64,000 bases of DNA from Commensalibacter melissae (GTDB taxonomy: Bacteria > Pseudomonadota > Alphaproteobacteria > Acetobacterales > Acetobacteraceae). Under the pieces are notes generated by a model. That model searched no databases, was not told the DNA's origin, and worked only from the letters and a program-made list of their open reading frames with translations. This document shows, piece by piece, positions 1 through 8,101 of the stretch. Each line of letters starts with the position of its first letter. The stretch's first letter is position 1. A program made the translations under genes and the position numbers. The DNA lies in NCBI RefSeq assembly GCF_003691365.1, contig NZ_CP033087.1, forward strand, positions 1-64,000, read 5' to 3'.

Positions 1-473
1 CCTATAATAATCCAGAGGATTATGAATCTCGCGCAAATTTTGTATGGGCAGCAACAATGGCCCTAAATGGCTTGATTGCCGCAGGGGTTCCGGAAGATTG
101 GGCCACTCATATGATTGGACATGAACTGACAATTTTGTATGGTCTTGATCATGGGCAGACTTTGGCGATTGTACTTCCATCCTTATTAGAGGAAATGCGT
201 CAAGATAAACGTGAAAAACTTCTTCAATATGGTAAGAGAGTATGGGGATTAACAGGATATAGTGATGAAAAGATTATTGATGAAGCAATCAGCAAAACAA
301 GGGAATTTTTTGAAAGTTTTGGTGTAAAAACCTATTTACACGAATATGATATTGATAATAATGCTGCGGAAAAGGTAATTGAGCAATTAAAGAGACATCA
401 TATGACCGCATTGGGGGAAAGAAAAAATATTACACCTGATGTAAGTTATCGTATTGTGCAGGCAAGTCTGTAA
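1..473 (+). CDS. Iron-dependent alcohol dehydrogenase, YqhD-type (3' part)
   Basis: The reading frame is open from the left edge (codons in phase with position 3), so only the C-terminal ~156 residues are visible and the true start lies outside. The sequence matches the C-terminal half of YqhD-type NADPH-dependent group III alcohol/aldehyde reductases. It has WAATMALNGL, then MIGHEL and GLDHGQTLA, whose two histidines are the expected metal ligands of the iron-dependent ADH fold. The C-terminus (a helical region, then ITPDVSYRIV) is complete. The likely role is cytosolic reduction of short aldehydes. Family assignment is firm; substrate is unknown. Confidence 0.9.
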   Translation, partial: YNNPEDYESRANFVWAATMALNGLIAAGVPEDWATHMIGHELTILYGLDHGQTLAIVLPSLLEEMRQDKREKLLQYGKRVWGLTGYSDEKIIDEAISKTREFFESFGVKTYLHEYDIDNNAAEKVIEQLKRHHMTALGERKNITPDVSYRIVQASL

Positions 474-506
474 CAATAATTACATTTCTGCTGAAAGGGT
501 TTGGCC

Positions 507-1160
507 ATGCGATTGTTGAAAGTTGTTTCTATTTGCTGTTTTATTGCCGTTTTGGAAATGGTTGGTTTAAGAAATCTTGCTCTTGCTCAGGATAAGACAG
601 GGAATGCAATGACGGGTGTGACACTGACGTCCAAGCAGCTAAATAACATTCAGCAGTTGGAAAATTGGATCAACAATCTGACAATAATGAAAGCCAATTT
701 TCAGCAGATTGCCCCGAATGGTCAACGAAGCACTGGACAGGTTTGGATCAAGCGTCCAGGGCGGATCAGGTTTGAATATGATAAACCCAGTCAATTATTG
801 TTGGTAGCGAATGAAGGAAAAATGGTTTTTCATGATGGAGCTGTTGGTCAAACAACAACCATTCCAATTGATCAAAATCCATTAGGACTGTTATTAAAGC
901 CGGATCTTCATTTTTCCGGAGATGTCACGATTGTTAAATATGAAAAGGAAAATGGTTTAATTCAGGTCACGGTTGTCAGGACGGCCTCTCCTTCAGAAGG
1001 AAGCTTGACGTTGATATTCAATCAAAATTATATGGTTTTAAGAGGATGGGAGGTTGTTGATGCGCAGGGTCAGGTTACCAAAGTTGACCTGTATGACCTT
1101 CATCCTAAAAAATCTGTTTCTGATGAGTTATTTAACATTCATTTTAAGGATGATGAATAA
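507..1160 (+). CDS. lolA: LolA-like outer-membrane lipoprotein carrier protein
   Basis: A 217-residue protein with an N-terminal signal peptide (hydrophobic residues ~5-25, ending near LALAQ). It is followed by a LolA/LolB-type beta-barrel: an ANFQQ segment, then GQVWIKRPGRIRFEYDKPS, the typical first-strand pattern of LolA relatives. Family role: periplasmic chaperone carrying lipoproteins from the LolCDE transporter to the outer membrane. The ATG at 507 is preferred over TTG at 501 because AAAGGG at 494-499 lies 7 bases before it. The stop is only 3 bases from the convergent rsmI stop, leaving no room for a terminator. Some LolA relatives act in other lipid-transfer roles, so exact function is inferred. 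Confidence 0.8.
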   Translation: MRLLKVVSICCFIAVLEMVGLRNLALAQDKTGNAMTGVTLTSKQLNNIQQLENWINNLTIMKANFQQIAPNGQRSTGQVWIKRPGRIRFEYDKPSQLLLVANEGKMVFHDGAVGQTTTIPIDQNPLGLLLKPDLHFSGDVTIVKYEKENGLIQVTVVRTASPSEGSLTLIFNQNYMVLRGWEVVDAQGQVTKVDLYDLHPKKSVSDELFNIHFKDDE

Positions 1161-1163
1161 GGA

Positions 1164-2087
1164 TTATATTTTTTGCAGTTCAAGCGCACGTTTATAAACA
1201 ATTTTTTTGGGCAAGTGAAGAGCGGTGGACACAACTTGGGCAGCGTCTTTAATGGACATTGTTTTTAAGGCCTCAATAAGATTTGCATCAAGATCTATCA
1301 TATCATGGTTATTTTTTTCTGAAGAGGGGGGGGCCAATAATACAATCATTTCACCTTTTGGTGAGATTTGGGAAAATTGATCAAGCAAAGATTTTAAAGT
1401 ACCACGTTGAATTTCTTCGAATTTTTTTGTCAATTCTCTAGCTACGGCTGCCTCACGATTTTCCCCAAAAACCTCTTTCAAATCTTTTAGCATATCGATC
1501 AATCGATGGGGTGCTTCATGCCAGATATAGGTTGGGGTCAGTCCTATATTTTCTACTGCCTTTAAGATAGCAAAAGAATTTTGCCGAGCTGTTGATTTTG
1601 GTGGCGGAAAACCAATAAATAAATAGGGATGTGGTGGAAGTCCTGATAAAGTTAATGCCATTAAAGCTGCATTTGCGCCTGGAATGGCTGTAATTTTAAT
1701 ATTTTCTTTTATGACAGCATGGGTTAGTTGATATCCTGGATCAGATACCAAAGGAGTGCCTGCATCAGAAATCAATGCAATTTTTTTACCCTGGTGAAGT
1801 AAATTTAAAACATGATGGATACGATGGGTTTCATTATGTTGATGCAGGCATTCGGTTGGGGTTGTAATACCATAGGTTGATAGAAGTTTTGCACTGACCC
1901 GTGTATCTTCACATAAAATCAAATCGCATTCCTGTAAAATCATTTTGGCACGAAAACTTAGGTCACCAAGATTGCCAATTGGTGTCGAAACCAGAAAAAA
2001 TCTAGCATTATTTTCAATGGTACGATTATGTAAAAACCTGTTTGATTGGATTGTGTTAATATTTGATTGAATATTTTGTTTTTGCAT
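1164..2087 (-). CDS. rsmI: 16S rRNA (cytidine-1402-2'-O)-methyltransferase RsmI
   Basis: A 307-residue SAM-dependent methyltransferase of the tetrapyrrole-methylase (SpoU-unrelated) fold. Diagnostic segments are VSTPIGNLGDLSFRA, CEDTRVSAKLL, ALISDAGTPLVSDPG and AIPGANAALMALTLSG, all conserved in RsmI (YraL). It modifies C1402 in the ribosomal decoding centre. The conserved core begins only around residue 31, so there is a polar N-terminal extension rich in Asn and Gln; no better internal start codon was found. Divergent transcription from the LpoA-like gene matches the yraL-yraM arrangement of enterobacteria. Near the 3' end the coding strand holds a C8 tract (G8 at 1326-1333). Confidence 0.95.
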   Translation of the reverse strand: MQKQNIQSNINTIQSNRFLHNRTIENNARFFLVSTPIGNLGDLSFRAKMILQECDLILCEDTRVSAKLLSTYGITTPTECLHQHNETHRIHHVLNLLHQGKKIALISDAGTPLVSDPGYQLTHAVIKENIKITAIPGANAALMALTLSGLPPHPYLFIGFPPPKSTARQNSFAILKAVENIGLTPTYIWHEAPHRLIDMLKDLKEVFGENREAAVARELTKKFEEIQRGTLKSLLDQFSQISPKGEMIVLLAPPSSEKNNHDMIDLDANLIEALKTMSIKDAAQVVSTALHLPKKIVYKRALELQKI

Positions 2088-2137
2088 TTTAATAATAACT
2101 GATAATCAGATTTTGATTAAATCAAAGGAGAATACTA

Positions 2138-3475
2138 TTGATAGAGCAGAAAATACCTTTTAAACAAAATTGTTTAGGATTGAATACTTTTATGGCAAAT
2201 TTGTTAAAGGTCACTATCCCTGTATGCTTGCTGGCAGCTTGTTCTTCTAGTCATAGTGATAATAATACTCCTATTACGACACCTACTCAAAATTTGCAAC
2301 AACCTTCCAAAAAACAAATTGGGCTTCTTCTTCCCTTGACGGGGAGAAATGGCGGATTGGGAAACAATATGTTAAAAGCCGCCCGGCTCGCCATTGATGA
2401 ACCCTCTGCACTCGACGTTCATGATACGGCAGAAACGGGTGGGGCTTCTGCAGCAGCCCATAAAGCCATTGAGGCAGGTGATGGCATTATTCTTGGTCCT
2501 TTGACAGCTAAGGATACAACAGAGGTTGCAGCAGTGACTGGTGCGGTCAATATTCCGGTTCTTTCCTATAGCAGTAATGCTTCAATTGCATCTTCAAATG
2601 TGTGGATTTTTGGAATTACGCAAAATCAGCAAATTGAAACTTTGGTAAAAGCAGCCAAAAATGAAGGGCGAATGAAATTTGCAGCTTTTTTACCTGATAA
2701 CAGTTTTGGTCGGGCAATGGCAGATGGATTAATTAAAAGCTGCTCTGATCAGGGATTGATGCAACCCACAATCGTGTATCATGCGGCTGACCTGTCTGAC
2801 ATCACACAAAAATTGAAATCAATGTCAAATTTTGATGAAAGAACGGAAGCGGCTAAAATAAACTCTCAAAACCAGAATTCAACTGGTACCACTGCAGCGA
2901 ATGGACCCAAGGAAGATGGAGATAGTTTACAAAATGAACTTATTCCTTCAAAACCTGAAAAAACGGTCGAGACAAAAAAACTGAAACTGGATAAACCTCC
3001 GTTTGACGCCTTGCTTTTGGCTGATACAGGATTACAGTTGCAGTCTGTTATCAATGCGATGAATGAAGTGCAGGTTTCTACAAGCCAGGTCAGGATTATG
3101 GGACCTACTTTATGGTCATCTTTTGCCGGTAAATTGGGAAAATTAAAAGGGGCCTGGTATGTCGCGCCCAATCCGGTCAAACGTCAGGAATTTATCCGGC
3201 AATATATGGCAAGATATGGACAAACCCCAAAACCCCTAGCGGACTTCACCTATGATTCAGCTGCATTGGCAAACAGTTTGAGAAAACGTCCAGGTGGTTT
3301 CTCAATAGAAAATCTAACGCGATCTGATGGATTTAATGGTATTGATGGCTTTTTTGCCCTGCATCCCGATGGAACAGTAAAACGTGATTTACAGATTTTT
3401 GAAATTCAGTCCTTTGGTGGAGGGAAAATGATTTCAACTCCAAAAGATAATACATCGGGCAGTATGACACATTAG
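2138..3475 (+). CDS. LpoA/YraM-like penicillin-binding protein activator (lipoprotein)
   Basis: A 445-residue periplasmic-binding-protein fold (LppC / LpoA C-domain type). The signal sequence ends in a clear lipobox, LLAAC, so the protein should be acylated and anchored in a membrane. The body starts QIGLLLPLTGRNGGLGNNM, typical of this family. In gammaproteobacteria LpoA activates PBP1A; here only the substrate-binding-like domain is present, without the N-terminal TPR domain. Residues ~235-285 form a polar, low-complexity insertion. The TTG start is supported by AAAGGAG at 2124-2130, 7 bases upstream. It lies divergently next to rsmI, as in E. coli, and its stop overlaps that of the convergent acyltransferase. 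Confidence 0.85.
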   Translation: MIEQKIPFKQNCLGLNTFMANLLKVTIPVCLLAACSSSHSDNNTPITTPTQNLQQPSKKQIGLLLPLTGRNGGLGNNMLKAARLAIDEPSALDVHDTAETGGASAAAHKAIEAGDGIILGPLTAKDTTEVAAVTGAVNIPVLSYSSNASIASSNVWIFGITQNQQIETLVKAAKNEGRMKFAAFLPDNSFGRAMADGLIKSCSDQGLMQPTIVYHAADLSDITQKLKSMSNFDERTEAAKINSQNQNSTGTTAANGPKEDGDSLQNELIPSKPEKTVETKKLKLDKPPFDALLLADTGLQLQSVINAMNEVQVSTSQVRIMGPTLWSSFAGKLGKLKGAWYVAPNPVKRQEFIRQYMARYGQTPKPLADFTYDSAALANSLRKRPGGFSIENLTRSDGFNGIDGFFALHPDGTVKRDLQIFEIQSFGGGKMISTPKDNTSGSMTH

Positions 3476-4416
3476 GGTTTATAGTATTCTTTTGGCCATC
3501 TTTTATGCAGCCAGAGCCATTGCTCTGGTTGTTTCCTTATCCATTCTTCAATTTTGTCATTTATGCGTTGGGTTAATATTCGAACATTTTCTATATTGTT
3601 TTCGACTAGATCCGAATAATCAATGGGTGTTTCGACAATAATGCGCAGCCTTGCAGGTCCAAGTCGTTTTACATAACCGGGAATGATGGGACAACGTAAT
3701 TTCAGGGCCAGGCTTGCAACAGCGGAAGAGGTCATTGCGGGTTTTCCAAAAAAATTAACCCGAATGCCATCATTCATCTTCTGATCACTTAGAACACCAA
3801 GTCTTTTTCCTTGTAAAAGGTGTCTTAATGCTTGTTTTGCCCCTTTTGCTCCCTTTGCAAACATGGGAATTTTTTGTTGCATGGCTTGATATCGTAATTG
3901 AAGGATAAGCTCATTTACATAGGGATTGCTAGCTGCACGGAAAAAAGAAGAAAAAGGAACCCCATATTGTGCAACCCCCGGTGGCAACATTTCCCAGTTT
4001 CCAAGATGACCTGATACAAATAAAACCGGTCCTTTACGCTTTGCCTGTCCAATTAAATAATTTTCCCCAATGATTTCCCAGCCCGCACCTTGTTTGGTAT
4101 TTTGTTCAAGATTAGCAAGATGTGGAAATTCTCCAACTGTTCTTCCAAGATTTTCCCATACGCCCGCTATAATTTTTTGTCTTTCCTGCAAGGACAGATC
4201 AGGCATGACAAATTTTATATTTCTATCAGCTATTTTGGAAACGGGAAGTTTCGTGCCAATTTTTTGACAAATCCATCCACCTAGATTGGAGGCTTGTTCT
4301 GGAGAAAGTTTTTGTAAGAGGTTAATACAAATTTCAGCGATCAGATATTCACCGTAATATAAACATTGTTTCAACCGATTGGAAATAATCTGACGGGATG
4401 GTAAGGGCAAGGACAT
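3472..4416 (-). CDS. Lipid A biosynthesis acyltransferase, LpxL/HtrB family
   Basis: A 314-residue membrane-associated acyltransferase. The HX4E catalytic motif is in GHLGNWEML (His and Glu present), followed by FFRAASNPYVNELI and GVLSDQKMNDG, typical of Kdo2-lipid A late acyltransferases. It would add a secondary acyl chain to lipid A at the inner face of the inner membrane. It is the last gene in the direction of the DUF374-waaA-lpxK group, about 100 bases after lpxK's stop, so it could be co-transcribed or have its own promoter. Which chain or position it acylates (LpxL or LpxM role) cannot be told from the sequence. Confidence 0.9.
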   Translation of the reverse strand: MSLPLPSRQIISNRLKQCLYYGEYLIAEICINLLQKLSPEQASNLGGWICQKIGTKLPVSKIADRNIKFVMPDLSLQERQKIIAGVWENLGRTVGEFPHLANLEQNTKQGAGWEIIGENYLIGQAKRKGPVLFVSGHLGNWEMLPPGVAQYGVPFSSFFRAASNPYVNELILQLRYQAMQQKIPMFAKGAKGAKQALRHLLQGKRLGVLSDQKMNDGIRVNFFGKPAMTSSAVASLALKLRCPIIPGYVKRLGPARLRIIVETPIDYSDLVENNIENVRILTQRINDKIEEWIRKQPEQWLWLHKRWPKEYYKP

Positions 4417-4516
4417 GAAGGAAATTTTTATTGAATGGATTTTACTAAAACGGAATGGATGACAGTCTAAAAGATTACATAGAAAAGATATAGAGAAATC
4501 TTGAAAAATAAATTGG

Positions 4517-5497
4517 TTAGAAATGAATCATATGGAATATCTTTTGTAAAGATGCAGGATCGTGCCATGTCAAACAAACCTCTAGTGGAGTGGCCAAAGG
4601 TCTGAATTGATCTGGTAACCTAACATAGTCCTTGGGTGTTGTTACCAGGGGCAATTGATAATGGCGATGAAGTGATAAAAGCTTGTTTAGTTCTTTGTTT
4701 GTGTAATGATGATGATCTGGAAATGAAATTGTTTTTGAAAGGATAAGTTGGTTATCTTTTAAGGTTTGAAAAAATTTTTCAGGTCGTCCAATGCCCGCAA
4801 AGGCGATAACAGATTGATTAGAAAACTGCCGAATGGCAGGATTCATTGTTAGATTTGCCCTGAAAACGGGTACATGGGATGAAATCGTGGGTAAAAGCCC
4901 TGTTTTATCTTTGCCAATAAAAATACAGGTTTTGACTGTTTTAAGCCCTTGTATAACAGGTTGTCGTAAAGGGCCGGCAGGCAAAAGTCTTTGATTTCCA
5001 AAACCTGTTACACCATCAACAACTAGGATGGATAGATCTTTATACAGGGTAGGGTTTTGCAAACCATCATCCATGATTAGTAATTTTACAGGACTTTTCT
5101 TTATTGCGGCTTTGGCCGATGCGGCTCGATTGCCACCAATCCACGTTGGTGCAAGTCGGGCCAATAAAAGGGCTTCATCACCAACATCTTTGGCATTATG
5201 CTGATTGAGATCAACCATAAATGGTTCTGCAATTCTGCTTTTTCTTTTATAGCCACGTGTCAAAAATGCGAAAGGAATTGATTGTTGTTGGCAATAATGA
5301 CCCATTTCCAGCGCTACGGTAGTTTTTCCTGTGCCACCAATAGTCAAATTTCCACAACAGAGAACAGGAATAGGGGCATGCCAGCCTGGTTTGTTTATTT
5401 GATAACGGGTGATAAGTGAGGTTATGAACGAAAAGGGGGTTAAAATTTTTGCTGTTGGTGTGGGAGGATATTGTTGCCAGAAAAAGGGAGCCTTCAT
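4517..5497 (-). CDS. lpxK: Tetraacyldisaccharide 4'-kinase
   Basis: A 326-residue P-loop kinase. The Walker A is NLTIGGTGKTTVALEM, and the family segments FLTRGYKRKS, DVGDEALLLAR and LIMDDGLQNP follow in order. It phosphorylates the 4' position of lipid IVA precursor on the cytoplasmic face of the inner membrane. The C-terminal half carries the AFAGIGRPEKFF and FPDHHHYT segments usual for LpxK. Length fits the family. Its ATG overlaps the waaA stop by four bases (ATGA), showing translational coupling within the lipid A/Kdo operon. Confidence 0.97.
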   Translation of the reverse strand: MKAPFFWQQYPPTPTAKILTPFSFITSLITRYQINKPGWHAPIPVLCCGNLTIGGTGKTTVALEMGHYCQQQSIPFAFLTRGYKRKSRIAEPFMVDLNQHNAKDVGDEALLLARLAPTWIGGNRAASAKAAIKKSPVKLLIMDDGLQNPTLYKDLSILVVDGVTGFGNQRLLPAGPLRQPVIQGLKTVKTCIFIGKDKTGLLPTISSHVPVFRANLTMNPAIRQFSNQSVIAFAGIGRPEKFFQTLKDNQLILSKTISFPDHHHYTNKELNKLLSLHRHYQLPLVTTPKDYVRLPDQFRPLATPLEVCLTWHDPASLQKIFHMIHF

Positions 5498-6789
5498 ATG
5501 GATTGCCTTGCTAATTTTAGAAGATGAGTGCCTATATCCGTAGCAAGATTGCTTTTTTGTTCCATGATTTCCAAGGCCAGACAGGCTTGTTTTTTTCTCA
5601 ATTGTGGGTCGGACAGCATTTTATCAACCCAGTTTGTCAGATCGTCTATGGTGTGAATTATTGTAACCGCTTTCTGCAAATGATAATAAGCCTGTCTGAA
5701 ATTATGTATTTTGGGTCCAGTTGCAATGGTACAATTTAATCGCGCAGCTTCAAATGGATTATGACCACCCCCTTTATGAACAACATCAAGACTGTTGCCT
5801 ATAAATACAATGTCAGCCAATCTGTAAAATAGTCCAAGCTCTCCTAAAGTGTCACAGAGCCATAAACCGTTTTCAAAAGGAAGCTCATGTTTACTGCGTT
5901 GGGCAACCATTCCTATTTCATTAATGATTTCCTGTCCTCGTTCAGGATGGCGTGGTACAATGATTGTAATAAGGTTGGGCCATTTTTTTCTTAATACAGC
6001 ATGCGTTTTGGCAATAAGGGTTTCTTCGTTAGGATGGGTTGATGCTGCCAGCCAGATTGGAGAATTATTAAAATAGTTTTCTAACTCGACCAATTCTTGA
6101 GAATTAAAGTAAAGTTTTTGTGCTGTTTGTTTTAAATTGCCCAAATAATCGGTTGTAATCTGTAGATGTGCAAAATTATTTTGGTCATGTTCAGATTGGG
6201 AAACGATCCATTGAAAACGTGATAGAATGTTTTGGATAAGGGATGGACAAATTTTCCAGTTTTTTAATGAGCGATCGGAAAGGCGTCCGTTGATTAAAGC
6301 AAGCGGTATTTTTTTTTGGCAGGCCTCTTTGATAAGATTGGGCCAGATTTCACTTTCTGCCAGAACAATAAGGGATGGATGCCAATAAGTTAAAAAACGA
6401 TTGATCCATTGTGGAATATCGAGGGGTATAAATTGATGAATAATATGTCTGGCTAATATTGGATGATGCGATATGAAATTTTCTAAGATATGAAAGGAGG
6501 TAACTGTTCCTGTTGTAATCAAAAAACTCTGGCTGGCATCCTGAATATGAATGGCTTGAATGACCGAAAAAATGGAAACAAGTTCTCCAACACTTGCGGC
6601 ATGAAACTGTATGATTGAACCAGCAGGTCTGGATAGGGTAGGATAACCTTGCCTTTCTTTAAGGCGGTTGGGAATTTCTTTACCCTTTTTGCAACGGTTT
6701 TGAAGATAAAATGGTAAAAAGGGAGACAAACAATTCGTTAATGCTGTCCAGGCTGATAAAAGAAAATGATCCTCAATTATGATTTTCAT
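5494..6789 (-). CDS. waaA: 3-deoxy-D-manno-octulosonic acid (Kdo) transferase
   Basis: A 431-residue GT30 glycosyltransferase that adds Kdo to lipid IVA from CMP-Kdo. Recognisable segments are FHAASVGELVS near residues 62-72, the acceptor-side catalytic Glu region, PLDIPQWINRFL, LAESEIWPNLI, NGRLSDRS, and the C-terminal donor-binding region GGHNPFEAA. The N-terminus contains one hydrophobic anchor. It overlaps both neighbours by four bases (DUF374 protein upstream, lpxK downstream), so the three are one translationally coupled unit. It may be mono- or bifunctional; the sequence alone does not decide. Confidence 0.95.
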   Translation of the reverse strand: MKIIIEDHFLLSAWTALTNCLSPFLPFYLQNRCKKGKEIPNRLKERQGYPTLSRPAGSIIQFHAASVGELVSIFSVIQAIHIQDASQSFLITTGTVTSFHILENFISHHPILARHIIHQFIPLDIPQWINRFLTYWHPSLIVLAESEIWPNLIKEACQKKIPLALINGRLSDRSLKNWKICPSLIQNILSRFQWIVSQSEHDQNNFAHLQITTDYLGNLKQTAQKLYFNSQELVELENYFNNSPIWLAASTHPNEETLIAKTHAVLRKKWPNLITIIVPRHPERGQEIINEIGMVAQRSKHELPFENGLWLCDTLGELGLFYRLADIVFIGNSLDVVHKGGGHNPFEAARLNCTIATGPKIHNFRQAYYHLQKAVTIIHTIDDLTNWVDKMLSDPQLRKKQACLALEIMEQKSNLATDIGTHLLKLARQSI

Positions 6790-7460
6790 GATTGTGCCAG
6801 CTGGTTGGCTTGATGTAGTTGGTTAATGATTTCTGTTTCAATTGTATCATAATTTTTCTTTGTGACCTCGATAGGTGTGCGACAAACCATTTTTCCTTTA
6901 CCGAACGGTAAGGGGATGATCAATTTATCCCAGTTGTTTAGGCGTATTGAGCTGCAATAAGCTCCGACAGGTACGATTTTAGTTTTGGCAAGTAAGGCAA
7001 GCTTGATCAATCCCGGATGTAAATGATGGCGTGGGCCTCTTGGCCCATCGGGCATGATGGCGATTAGATGACCTGCTTTGGATAATTTTAGAAGTTTGCG
7101 GAAAGCGGTCGCCCCACCTTTATCTTGTCCGTTTTTATTGGCAGATCCTTGTACTGTCCATATTCGCCAGGGATTAACAATTTTGCTGATGAGGCGTCCA
7201 TCATTATTTTTACTAATAAGTACATATAGGGTCAGATAAGGGTTCTGAGGTAAGGCCCACCACCATAAACGTGGTGAAAGGATCAGGGTTTCATGCCAAA
7301 AAATGACAAGGGCGGGTTGACCATCCCTACAAGTAAGTAAAGAGCGTGCTTGCGGGTCAATATCAAATTGCCAACATGTTGTTTGTAAGGTCAGTTTCAA
7401 ATAACCTCTTAAAATAAAGATTAAACTATTTTGAATTATTTTTTTTATGGAGGCAAACAT
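6786..7460 (-). CDS. DUF374 lysophospholipid-acyltransferase-like protein
   Basis: A 224-residue protein of the DUF374 family, distantly related to glycerolipid acyltransferases. Key segments are VIFWHETLILSPRL, SKNNDGRLIS, GATAFRKLLKL and IMPDGPRGPRHHLHPG. An N-terminal hydrophobic stretch suggests membrane association. The gene heads the waaA-lpxK group with a four-base overlap, a frequent arrangement in alphaproteobacteria, so a role in lipid A or outer-membrane lipid biogenesis is likely. The precise reaction is not established for the family. The ~150 bases upstream, before the next operon's end, should hold the operon promoter; I could not identify a convincing one. Confidence 0.88.
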   Translation of the reverse strand: MFASIKKIIQNSLIFILRGYLKLTLQTTCWQFDIDPQARSLLTCRDGQPALVIFWHETLILSPRLWWWALPQNPYLTLYVLISKNNDGRLISKIVNPWRIWTVQGSANKNGQDKGGATAFRKLLKLSKAGHLIAIMPDGPRGPRHHLHPGLIKLALLAKTKIVPVGAYCSSIRLNNWDKLIIPLPFGKGKMVCRTPIEVTKKNYDTIETEIINQLHQANQLAQS

Positions 7461-7609
7461 TTGAAAATGGATAAAATGCTGTTTGAAACTGATGGTGATA
7501 AAGATTTACATATGATTGATATAGGAAGCTATTGTACAATTTGAACAAGATTTTATTTTATTAGTTAGATAACAGTATATTTTAAAATATATCGTTACTT
7601 GTAAGAGAC

Positions 7610-8101
7610 CTAAAGCTTTCTTACCAAACCCTGTTTGGGCTCTTTTAAAACGGAAGACTGAAAACCGATTGTAAAATGCTGTCTATTTTCTTTCCAACTT
7701 GCTATATTGGCATTATCTGGGATCAAGACGGTTGTAAAACCAACCCTGGTTAGAAATTGATATTGATCGGGAAGAATATGCCCAATTGCCCGTAATTCTC
7801 CTGTAAAATTTAGATGCTCTCTGATTTGGCGAGCTTGTGAAAAAGCCCTGCCATCTTTAAAAGAGGGAAATTCCAGGACAATAAGGGAGAGCTTTTCAAG
7901 ATAAGGTCTTAAGTGTTCAATATCTTGATCGCATGGCAATAAAACACCAAGTGGTTGATGAATTTTATCGATATTGTCAAGCGTGGATAAAAGCGTTTGC
8001 GACAGGATCGGATAATCAGGTAACGATGTTGGTAAATTATTTTCAATTACAATCCAGGGATTATCAATAATTTCACCATCTTTAAGCAGTAGCATAGACA
8101 A
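7610..8101 (-). CDS. DUF934 protein linked to sulfite reduction
   Basis: A 163-residue cytosolic protein of the DUF934 family. The conserved core is LGVLLPCDQDIEHLRPYL, LIVLEFPSFKDGRAFSQAR, RAIGHILPDQYQFLTRVGF. Family members almost always follow a CysI-type nitrite/sulfite reductase gene, as here, where the start overlaps the reductase stop by 20 bases. Its biochemical function is not settled; annotation as an oxidoreductase is by association only. No cysH gene lies next to it, unlike many relatives. Confidence 0.85.
   Translation of the reverse strand: MSMLLLKDGEIIDNPWIVIENNLPTSLPDYPILSQTLLSTLDNIDKIHQPLGVLLPCDQDIEHLRPYLEKLSLIVLEFPSFKDGRAFSQARQIREHLNFTGELRAIGHILPDQYQFLTRVGFTTVLIPDNANIASWKENRQHFTIGFQSSVLKEPKQGLVRKL

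Noticed and set aside
2866-3180. 104-residue ORF opposite the LpoA-like gene
   Set aside because: It lies entirely inside a well-supported gene and shows no family features or RBS; it is a shadow of that coding sequence.
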